Of a DNA stretch of 48,223 nucleotides, positions 25,865 to 32,385 are shown piece after piece. The stretch's first letter is position 1. Each line of letters opens with the position of its first letter. A program made the translations under genes and the position numbers. This DNA is from Pseudomonadota bacterium (GTDB taxonomy: Bacteria > Desulfobacterota > Desulfobulbia > Desulfobulbales > SURF-16): positions 1 to 48,223 of the forward strand of contig JAHJKA010000028.1 in the NCBI GenBank assembly GCA_018822545.1, in the 5' to 3' direction. The notes beneath the pieces are model-generated. The model searched no databases and had not been told where the DNA came from. It saw only the letters and a list, made by a program, of their open reading frames with translations.

Positions 25865-26530
25865 ATGTTGATTCAAGATTGGATGGCGAAGGATGTGGTA
25901 ACCGTTGATGAGAATACCTCTCTCATGCGTGCCACCAGGATAATGAAGGAAAATGTCATTCGCCGTTTGCCTGTTGTTTCCCACGGCAAGTTGATTGGCA
26001 TCGTCACCGACCGTGACGTCAAAGACGCTTCACCTTCCAAGACCACCTCTTTGGATGTTCATGAGCTTTATTATATCTTGAGCGAGATGAAGGTTAAAGA
26101 GGTTATGACTCATAATCCTGCGACCTTAAACGGCTTTGATTCTTTGGAAAAAGCCGCTGTCATTATGCTGGAAAAGAAGATTTCTGGACTTCCCGTGGTT
26201 AACAGTGAAGGGCAGATTGTCGGGCTTGTCAGTGAGACAGATGTTCTGCGCGGTTTTATTCATTCCACGGGGATTAAGGATGGTGCTATTCAGTATGTCT
26301 TAGATCTCAAGGATGTTCCCGGTTCCGTTACAAGCGTTGTCCAGACCATGCGTGATTATCACGCCCGGGTGATCAGTGTTTTGACATCTTTTGAGGATGC
26401 CGGTGAAGGCATGAAGAGGGTGGCTATCAGGGTTATTGCCGAAGAAGGCTGTGATTGCGAAGATCTTACTGCTGAACTTAAGAAGAAATTCATCATGGTA
26501 TATCATGGTATGGATGAACTGAAAGAGTAA
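25865..26530 (+). CDS. CBS-pair plus ACT domain protein (AcuB-like)
   Basis: This 221-residue cytoplasmic protein begins with two CBS motifs (about 1-135): MLIQDWMAKDVVTVDENTSL with GKLIGIVTDRDVK, and VKEVMTHNPATL with GQIVGLVSETDVLR. A C-terminal ACT-type domain (about 140-215) contains DVPGSVTSVVQTM. CBS pairs bind adenosine nucleotides and ACT domains bind amino acids or similar ligands, so this is a regulatory sensor protein whose target is not encoded beside it. AcuB of Bacillus has the same layout, but a role in acetoin metabolism should not be transferred. A strong GGAGGAG site precedes the ATG, and a shared terminator follows. Confidence 0.88.
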   Translation: MLIQDWMAKDVVTVDENTSLMRATRIMKENVIRRLPVVSHGKLIGIVTDRDVKDASPSKTTSLDVHELYYILSEMKVKEVMTHNPATLNGFDSLEKAAVIMLEKKISGLPVVNSEGQIVGLVSETDVLRGFIHSTGIKDGAIQYVLDLKDVPGSVTSVVQTMRDYHARVISVLTSFEDAGEGMKRVAIRVIAEEGCDCEDLTAELKKKFIMVYHGMDELKE

Positions 26531-26546
26531 TCTATTCTTTTTGTTC

Positions 26547-26603
26547 AAAACCAATTAAAAAACCCCGGTCCTAAATAGGATTCGGGGTTTTTTAATTGGT
26601 TTT
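26547..26603. terminator. Bidirectional terminator shared by the CBS-ACT and PBP1A genes
   Basis: A perfect 21-bp stem (26547-26567 with 26583-26603) is topped by a second small hairpin (TCCTA/TAGGA, 26569-26580). Both strands have T-rich flanks inside the stem. The stem includes the last codons and stop of the minus-strand PBP gene (26592-26603). Confidence 0.92.
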
Positions 26604-28628
26604 GAGGGCGAAATGGTCAGACCCTTTGTTGCTAAGCTGCGTTTCGACATTGCCTGTCCAGAATGGCAGCCAGCGTGCCTTATTACGAATGGCTGGGTCA
26701 TAGGCGCCAGTATTGCGATCGGTGGGCAGAAAGGTGATACCTTCCGGAATCTGGAATCTTTCCGGTTTCATGCCTGTCATGGTTTTTTTCATAAAATCAA
26801 GCCAAATGGGTGCGCAAGCAAGCCCCCCTGTTTCTCTTTTGCCTAAGGAACGTTTCAGATCAAAACCCATCCAGACGCCGGTGACAAGGCTTGGTGTGTA
26901 GCCGATAAACCAGGCGTCTGCATTCTGGTCGGCGGTGCCGGTTTTGCCGGCTGACTCACCAGGGAGTCCCCAGGCATTTTTACCGGTTCCTTCGGCAATC
27001 ACATCCTGCAGAAGGTGGGTTACCTGATAGGCGGCTCGCTCATCAAGGGTGGTATTTTGGCGTGGGATATTGTTTTCCAGAATCCTGCCGTAGGGATCAA
27101 GAATTCGGTCAATAAAAATGGGTCGACAATATTTACCCTGATTGGCAAAAGCGGTGTAAGCGGCTGTCAGTTCTAATAGCGACAGCTCTGAAGCTCCCAA
27201 GGACAAGGAGAGATTGGGGTGAAGACTTGATTTGATACCCATCTTGCGGGCCAGGAAAATGACATTCTGGATACCTATTTGCTGGAGAAGTTTGATGGTG
27301 ACAATGTTTCTTGATTTGATAAGGGCGGTGCACAGGGTAGTCGGCCCGTAGGATTTGCCGGAGAAATTTTTGGGTTGCCAAAAGACACCACTCTGGTGGC
27401 CGGGAAGGTGAAGAGGTTCATCAATAATGACAGAGGCCGGATTGAAACCGGAGCTGAAGGCCTGCGCATAAACAATGGGTTTAAAGGCGGAGCCTGGTTG
27501 TCTTTTGGCCTGGGTCGCCCGGTCAAATTGGCTCTTGTCAAAATTAATACCGCCGGTGAGGGCGCGAACCTTACCCGTCCTGCTTTCCATGGCCACCAGG
27601 GCGCCTTGAGGAGTAGTACGGCGGCCTTGGCCGCTGCGCAGGGCCCAGGCTGCAACGCCTTTTTCAATGGACTGGGCAGCTTGTTTTTGGAATGACAGAT
27701 CAAGGGTTGTTTCAATAGTCAGGCCACCCTCATAGAGAATATCCCGGCCGTAGCGTTTGGTAATATCGTTACGGACAAATTGCAGGAAATAGAGGGCATC
27801 AGGGTGGTTATCTTGGCGAGGTGCCCAGATGAGAGGTTGCTCAAAGGCCTTACTTGCCGCCGAAGAAGTGATAAAGCCTTCAGCTGCCATGCGGTTGAGA
27901 ACATAGCCCTGTCTTTTCTTGGCAGCTGCATAATTATTGAATGGTGAGTAGCGGCTTGGTGCCTGGGGAAGCCCAGCTAAAATGGCAATCTCTGCCAGGT
28001 TCAGTTCAGCGCTTTTTTTAGCGAAATACGTGGCGGCCGCCGCTTCCACGCCGTATGACTGGTCGCCCAGATAGATTTGGTTGAGGTAGATATGGAGAAC
28101 TTCGTTTTTAGTCAGAACCTGATCAATGCGATAGGCGAGAATAGCCTCTTTAAGTTTGCGTATATATGTTTTTTCTCTGCTGAGCAAGAGAGCGCGGGCA
28201 ACTTGTTGCGTAATGGTTGAACCACCTTGGCTCTTGCCTCCGGTCCTGAGATTGTTGATAAGCGCTCTTATAATGGACCAGGTATCCACCCCTGAATGTT
28301 CTAAGAAACGGGCATCTTCTGCGGCAATAAAAGCCTTGGGTAATAAGTCTGGCATGGCAGAAAGAGGAACGACTACCCTGTTTTCGGTGTATACCCGATC
28401 AACAATACGGCCATATCTGTCCTTTATGAGGGTGGTCTGCTTAGGCTGATATGATGTCAGGGAGTCGATGCCCGGTATGTTCAATGTGACAAAGAGAATG
28501 AGGAGACCGGCGATAAAACAGGTGAGAAGGAGTGCTGTTGTCAGGAGCGCAATGCCGAGGTGGAAATGATTCCAATACCAGATGCGGGGCTGTGAAGCCG
28601 GAGTGAGTTGCGAACGACGGGAAGACAT
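26592..28628 (-). CDS. Class A penicillin-binding protein (PBP1A type)
   Basis: This bifunctional peptidoglycan glycosyltransferase/transpeptidase has about 678 residues from the ATG at 28628 (MSSRRSQLTP). One membrane anchor (about 19-48) precedes the GT51 domain with EDARFLEHSGVD, QGGSTITQQVAR and YLNQIYLG. The transpeptidase domain has the active serine in RQPGSAFKPI, the SxN motif as KSRN, and the KTG box in GKTGTAD. A start at 28742 is possible in frame but would run through the terminator hairpin of the cytochrome gene (28702-28736), so it is rejected. No strong ribosome site is seen before 28628. The stop codon lies inside a terminator stem. Confidence 0.92.
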   Translation of the reverse strand: MSSRRSQLTPASQPRIWYWNHFHLGIALLTTALLLTCFIAGLLILFVTLNIPGIDSLTSYQPKQTTLIKDRYGRIVDRVYTENRVVVPLSAMPDLLPKAFIAAEDARFLEHSGVDTWSIIRALINNLRTGGKSQGGSTITQQVARALLLSREKTYIRKLKEAILAYRIDQVLTKNEVLHIYLNQIYLGDQSYGVEAAAATYFAKKSAELNLAEIAILAGLPQAPSRYSPFNNYAAAKKRQGYVLNRMAAEGFITSSAASKAFEQPLIWAPRQDNHPDALYFLQFVRNDITKRYGRDILYEGGLTIETTLDLSFQKQAAQSIEKGVAAWALRSGQGRRTTPQGALVAMESRTGKVRALTGGINFDKSQFDRATQAKRQPGSAFKPIVYAQAFSSGFNPASVIIDEPLHLPGHQSGVFWQPKNFSGKSYGPTTLCTALIKSRNIVTIKLLQQIGIQNVIFLARKMGIKSSLHPNLSLSLGASELSLLELTAAYTAFANQGKYCRPIFIDRILDPYGRILENNIPRQNTTLDERAAYQVTHLLQDVIAEGTGKNAWGLPGESAGKTGTADQNADAWFIGYTPSLVTGVWMGFDLKRSLGKRETGGLACAPIWLDFMKKTMTGMKPERFQIPEGITFLPTDRNTGAYDPAIRNKARWLPFWTGNVETQLSNKGSDHFALKTN

Positions 28629-28701
28629 GGTGCAGAGTATATCTTGATATCCGGAAAATGTCAGCAGGCAAGTGGTGATCGGGAAAAGCGGGGAAAGAGA
28701 T

Positions 28702-28736
28702 AAAAAAAAAGCTGCCTGAAAAGGCAGCCTTTTTTT
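28702..28736 (-). terminator. Intrinsic terminator of the cytochrome c gene
   Basis: The stem GCTGCCT (28711-28717) pairs with 28722-28728 around a four-base loop (GAAA on the plus strand). The minus-strand transcript continues into nine T residues (complement of 28702-28710). It lies 28 bases beyond the cytochrome stop. Confidence 0.88.
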
Positions 28737-28763
28737 ATCCACTAGAAAAAGAAAGCAGGAGGA

Positions 28764-29090
28764 TTAGCAACCCTCAATGGCTTTTTTCTTAGCTGGATGA
28801 CAGGTTGGGCAAGCGGTAGGAGCATTTTTGGTCTTGTGACATTCCTTACAACCCTCTTTATGGGCGTAATCCTTGATGGTGGCCATCTTCTTTACGTCAA
28901 GAGCTTTATGGCAATCGTCACAGGCTAATTTTTCCTGATGTTTGGCATGGGGAAAAATGGCAGGTTTCTTGGCGTCTGCGGTGGTCAGGGTCATTTCGGC
29001 AGGACCTTTGTCCTCACCCATGGCGGCACCAGCTACAGTGAAACCGAAAAGCATGGTGAAAGCTGCTGCGCAAAGTACAGATTTTTTCAT
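28764..29090 (-). CDS. Periplasmic three-haem class III (c7-like) cytochrome c
   Basis: This 108-residue exported protein has a signal peptide (about residues 1-24, ending near VAGAAMG). Three CxxCH haem sites are present (CDDCH, CKECH, CPTCH), and the FPHAKHQ and YAHKEGC histidines can serve as distal ligands. Three haems rather than four place it with cytochrome c7/PpcA-like proteins, which carry electrons through the periplasm in Desulfobacterota. ATG 29090 is chosen because GGAGAAGAG lies just upstream; an in-frame ATG at 29132 would hide the signal peptide. It lies directly beside the ccs assembly genes, which mature such proteins. Confidence 0.9.
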   Translation of the reverse strand: MKKSVLCAAAFTMLFGFTVAGAAMGEDKGPAEMTLTTADAKKPAIFPHAKHQEKLACDDCHKALDVKKMATIKDYAHKEGCKECHKTKNAPTACPTCHPAKKKAIEGC

Positions 29091-29155
29091 TTTCTCTTCT
29101 CCATTGTTTGGTATGTGAATTGAGGTAAACACAATATAAAACTCGATATTGATTA

Positions 29156-29167
29156 TTCTGTTCAGAA
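29156..29167 (-). promoter_or_regulatory. Candidate operator in the cytochrome promoter region
   Basis: The palindrome TTCTG-TT-CAGAA lies directly downstream of a perfect -35 box (TTGACA on the minus strand, complement of 29173-29178). At 17-base spacing the -10 position reads TAATCA (29150-29155), a poor match, which would fit an activator-dependent or repressed promoter. The assignment is tentative. Confidence 0.35.
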
Positions 29168-29248
29168 CGGTTTGTCAAGTTTTAAGCAAAGAATTTTCCT
29201 AAGAAAAATGCTGAAAATAGACCTCGTTTTGTGGGTGCATTTTGAGCC

Positions 29249-30085
29249 TTATTGGCCACCGTAACTATGCAGGCCGGAAAGCAGATAATTAACCCCGTAA
29301 TAGGTGAAAACTACGGAGAGAAAACCACCTATGGCAAGCCAGGCAATGCGGCTGCCATGCCAACCTCTGGTGAATCTGGCATGGAGAATAGCGGCGTAGA
29401 AGAACCAGGTGATCAGCGACCAGGTTTCTTTGGGGTCCCAACTCCAGTATGTGCCCCATGCCGAGTTTGCCCATATGGCGCCGGTGATAATTCCGGCCGA
29501 GAGCCAGAGGAAGCCGTAGACCATACTCTTATGGATAATATCGTCAATGACCTTAAGCTCAGGCAGAGTTGAGAGCAGGCCGGTACTTTTTGGTGAGTTA
29601 TTCTTAATGAGATACATGACTGCGATCCCGCAGGCCACGGCAAAGGCGGCGTAGCCAATGAAACAGGTGACCACATGGGCGATGAGCCAATTGGACTGCA
29701 GGGCCGGTATCAGGGGGTTGATATTTTGGTCAACCCACCCTGAAGAGGCAAAGGCCATGGCTATAAAGGCAAAAGGCATGGCAAAGGCACCCAGGTTCTT
29801 ATTTTTAAATTTATACTCAAGAAGCAAGTAGAAGGAGGCGATGGCCCAGGAGAAAAAGACCAAAGATTCATACATGTTGGTCAGGGGGGCATGGCCAGCG
29901 CCGATCTGATACGATTCATACCAACGCAGACCTAAGGATCCGGTCTGCGTAAGCAGAGTCAGGGCTGTGAGGATGGTACCGGCAAGCCCCACTTTCTTCG
30001 ATTTGAACAGAAAGGCAGCCAGGTAAGCACCTGAAGCAGCGAGATAGCCAAAGGTTGATAAGCTTAAGAGCAGAATACTGTCCAT
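29249..30085 (-). CDS. ccsA: Cytochrome c synthetase subunit CcsA (ResC type, WWD domain)
   Basis: This 278-residue polytopic inner-membrane protein has the tryptophan-rich haem-handling segment WGTYWSWDPKETWSLITW (about residues 216-233) of the CcsA/ResC/CcmF/CcmC family. With ResB it forms the System II machine that exports haem and attaches it to CxxCH motifs in the periplasm. Some databases call this subunit CcsB. Its start overlaps the ResB stop by one base (TAATG), so the two are translationally coupled. The three-haem cytochrome gene lies 158 bases downstream. Confidence 0.93.
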   Translation of the reverse strand: MDSILLLSLSTFGYLAASGAYLAAFLFKSKKVGLAGTILTALTLLTQTGSLGLRWYESYQIGAGHAPLTNMYESLVFFSWAIASFYLLLEYKFKNKNLGAFAMPFAFIAMAFASSGWVDQNINPLIPALQSNWLIAHVVTCFIGYAAFAVACGIAVMYLIKNNSPKSTGLLSTLPELKVIDDIIHKSMVYGFLWLSAGIITGAIWANSAWGTYWSWDPKETWSLITWFFYAAILHARFTRGWHGSRIAWLAIGGFLSVVFTYYGVNYLLSGLHSYGGQ

Positions 30086-31458
30086 TATTGAACCTCGATT
30101 TGGTTAATGTCAGCCACCGTGTCGCTGAGGGCATTAAATTCTGTGTCAAAACCGGCCTTGTTTTTGTTGGTGGTGCCGGCAAGAAAAATTTGAGTGGTAT
30201 CATTCTCTCTGCGAACCAGTATCCATATGCGTTTGTGAAAGACAAAGAATGCAACGCTAAGACCGATCAACATGAGAATGCAGCCAATATAAACGATCCA
30301 GACACCAGGGTCTTTTGAAACCTGGAGACCGGTTGAATAGAATTCTTTTATATGAAAGGTGTATTTGCTGCCATCGGCCAAACTGATGGTCATCTGTTGG
30401 TTGTCATCAAGAAGGTAGAGGCTTTGGGCCCCTTTGCTGTCGGCAATGAGGAGTTTGTATTTATAGGTGCCTGGAATAGAAGTAGGGACAAGGTCTTGAA
30501 TACCAAAAAGAAGGTTCTCAGTTTGCCAGCGCACCGGTTGTTGGGGTGGAGCCAGAAAACGTTCTTCTGTCATGGTGCCAATGTTGGCCACCGAGATAAT
30601 AAATTTTTGATGGGATTCATAGCTGGATTGGTAAAATGTCCAGCCTTTATAGCTGAGAGGGCCATTGACCTCGATAGTTTTTTTGAGGATTTCCTGGCCG
30701 TTTTCAATGATGACAAGCTCAGACTCATACTCCTTGGGAGCGCCATTCGGGTACTGACTGAGGTGAAACCAGTTACATTTGACAGTAAAGCCGAGATCAA
30801 TGGGGGCGCCTGAGCCAAATTGATAAATTTTGTCGGTGGTCAAGGTCTCTGGAATGTTGACGGAGCCTTTTTGCCCCCATATTGATCCAATAAGGGCACC
30901 GACAAAAATCATTAAGATTGATGTGTGGACGACATAAACACCCAGTCGACTCCAAGGAGCTTTTTGGGCAAAGAGCAGGGTGTCGCCGTCGCGGTCACGC
31001 GCGCTTGTTTGCCAGCCGCGTGATTTTAACTTGGCAGAAATGGCCTCGCAACTTTCTTTGACGGCAAGGGTGGTCGTATACGTTCTGCGGTTTCGCATAT
31101 TAATGATACGATCAAGGCTGGAGTCAAGATTATCCAGGATAACTAATCGCCAGACATCAGGAAGGCGCTCAATGGTACAGATAATAAGGTTTAACGAGAG
31201 AAGGAGAATGAGACTTCGGAACCACCAGGATGCATACATGGTGTCGAGGTCGAGCTGAAAGGTGATTTTGGTAAGAATCTGGGCGCTGTTGTGACTCAGA
31301 CCAAGGGTAGTGCTGTAAAATTGGCTGTAAACGCCAGGGACTTCCCCCTGGGGTAGAATAGTGCCGATAATCGAAGCGGCAGCAAGAAGAAAGAGAATAA
31401 AGAGCGCCAGCTTGACTGACGCAAAAAACATCCAGATACTGTTTCTTTGTTTGCTCAT
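30085..31458 (-). CDS. resB: Cytochrome c synthetase subunit ResB (Ccs1)
   Basis: This 457-residue System II partner of CcsA has three N-terminal membrane helices (first SVKLALFILFLLAAASIIGTI, about residues 14-34). A large periplasmic domain contains GPLSYKGWTFYQSSYE, a typical ResB block. A last helix near residue 385 (VWIVYIGCILMLIGLSVAFFVF) ends the core. ResB binds reduced apocytochrome and holds haem with CcsA. No ribosome site is seen at the ATG. A short palindrome flanked by direct repeats lies immediately upstream (31463-31493). Confidence 0.92.
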   Translation of the reverse strand: MSKQRNSIWMFFASVKLALFILFLLAAASIIGTILPQGEVPGVYSQFYSTTLGLSHNSAQILTKITFQLDLDTMYASWWFRSLILLLSLNLIICTIERLPDVWRLVILDNLDSSLDRIINMRNRRTYTTTLAVKESCEAISAKLKSRGWQTSARDRDGDTLLFAQKAPWSRLGVYVVHTSILMIFVGALIGSIWGQKGSVNIPETLTTDKIYQFGSGAPIDLGFTVKCNWFHLSQYPNGAPKEYESELVIIENGQEILKKTIEVNGPLSYKGWTFYQSSYESHQKFIISVANIGTMTEERFLAPPQQPVRWQTENLLFGIQDLVPTSIPGTYKYKLLIADSKGAQSLYLLDDNQQMTISLADGSKYTFHIKEFYSTGLQVSKDPGVWIVYIGCILMLIGLSVAFFVFHKRIWILVRRENDTTQIFLAGTTNKNKAGFDTEFNALSDTVADINQIEVQ

Positions 31459-31462
31459 ATGA

Positions 31463-31493
31463 TTAGGAGGGTTTCGTCGAAACCCTTAGGAGG
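31463..31493 (-). promoter_or_regulatory. Palindrome with direct repeats upstream of resB
   Basis: AGGGTTTCG-T-CGAAACCCT (31468-31486) is a perfect 9-bp inverted repeat. Two copies of TTAGGAGG (31463-31470 and 31486-31493) overlap its ends. It lies 5-35 bases before the resB start and could be an operator or an mRNA hairpin that covers the start. Confidence 0.35.
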
Positions 31494-31710
31494 CACGACT
31501 TTTGTCTGAGGTTAAAAGTAGTTACAGTTACCATGACTTTTGCTGGAGTGTCAAATCAATTGCGGATTGGGTTTACTGGTGGAGGTTATGGGTGGATTTT
31601 GCAAAGTTTTCAAAGTATTCAACTATAGACATTCTCTGACAAGAAAGTTCCCTTAAAAAAGCATAAACTCTTTATGCGTAATGTCCTTGGTAAAAAAAAG
31701 GATAAAAATC

Positions 31711-31741
31711 TTGCCAAGAGCTGTGGGACGAGTTATATAAT
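31711..31741 (+). promoter_or_regulatory. Probable sigma-70 promoter of rpmB
   Basis: TTGCCA at 31711-31716 is followed after 17 bases by TATATA (31734-31739), and a perfect TATAAT overlaps it at 31736-31741. The predicted start lies about 110 bases before rpmB, leaving a short leader with an AAGGAG ribosome site. Confidence 0.6.
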
Positions 31742-31855
31742 CTGCTTTTCTTTCCCGATAAACGGGATGGGGATTTTTTTGGCTTAATTGTAAATTAATA
31801 AGAGATCGGTTGGCCACTTTATGCCGCTGATTTTTCCTTGTAAGGAGATAGTGTT

Positions 31856-32062
31856 ATGGCTCGTGAATGTGAAATCTGCGGAAAGAAGCCGATTACTGGC
31901 AACAATGTAAGTCATGCCCATAATAAGAACCGTCGTCGGTGGTTGCCAAATCTGCAAAGTGTCAGAATGGCCGTACCTGGTGGTAATTCAAAGAAGATTC
32001 GTGTCTGTACCCGTTGTCTTCGATCCGGTGCCGTTGTTAAACCGCTGGTGCGAAACGTATAG
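31856..32062 (+). CDS. rpmB: 50S ribosomal protein bL28
   Basis: This 68-residue protein of the large ribosomal subunit opens with [23 protein letters not shown]. It keeps the four cysteines of the zinc-binding (C+) form, CEIC and CTRC. The basic [12 protein letters not shown] segment contacts 23S rRNA. AAGGAG lies 8 bases before the ATG. It is monocistronic, with a promoter 110 bases upstream and a strong terminator 21 bases after the stop. Confidence 0.97.
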   Translation: MARECEICGKKPITGNNVSHAHNKNRRRWLPNLQSVRMAVPGGNSKKIRVCTRCLRSGAVVKPLVRNV

Positions 32063-32083
32063 AACACGTACATAAGTTTTGAT

Positions 32084-32121
32084 AAAAAAAGCCCACTGGA
32101 GTATTCCAGTGGGCTTTTTTT
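32084..32121 (+). terminator. Intrinsic terminator of rpmB
   Basis: A perfect 17-bp stem (32084-32100 with 32105-32121) with a GTAT loop is flanked by A7 and T8. It is probably active in both directions. A mobile-element end begins 8 bases further on. Confidence 0.93.
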
Positions 32122-32128
32122 TATCTGA

Positions 32129-32152
32129 TGTCCCGTCCTGAAATACGTTTAC
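32129..32152 (+). repeat. IS3-type left terminal inverted repeat
   Basis: TGTCCCGTCCTGAAATACGT starts here and matches, in 22 of the first 24 bases, the element end at 48083. It begins with the TG dinucleotide typical of IS3-family ends and leads straight into an orfA start. Confidence 0.75.
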
Positions 32153-32168
32153 ACTTCGGAGACTTATT

Positions 32169-32321
32169 ATGGACACTCCAGGCAGGAAGGTTAAGAAACG
32201 CACTCAGCGTGATTACACCATGGGCTTTAAACTGCAGGTAGTAGCCCCCGCAGACTGGGGCACTCTTCCCCAGGTATGGATAAACCTGCTTACCCCTTGG
32301 GAAAAGGCTGATCTGACCTGA
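32169..32321 (+). pseudogene. Truncated IS3-family orfA remnant
   Basis: The first 25 codons (MDTPGRKVKKRTQRDYTMGF then KLQVV) match the start of an IS3-family orfA, the helix-turn-helix half of the transposase. Homology stops abruptly there (about 32243), and the frame runs on as unrelated sequence to a stop at 32319-32321. No orfB is present. The remainder up to the relA/spoT gene (32244-32385) is of unknown origin. An open minus-strand frame there contains two Cys pairs (CEGC and a later lone Cys), but I do not accept it as a gene. Confidence 0.7.
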
Positions 32322-32385
32322 GTGATCGCAGCCCTCACATGGTTTTTTCTTATAAGCAGTACCACGCAATCCTTCCCTCATAACA

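Noticed and set aside
28629..28742. N-terminal extension of the PBP1A gene
   Set aside because: It would translate through the intrinsic terminator of the cytochrome gene and place 38 unconserved residues before the usual N-terminus.
32121..32381. Minus-strand frame with Cys residues in the IS scar
   Set aside because: It runs antisense through the IS terminal repeat and orfA remnant, so it is unlikely to be a real protein; only its right part is of unknown origin.
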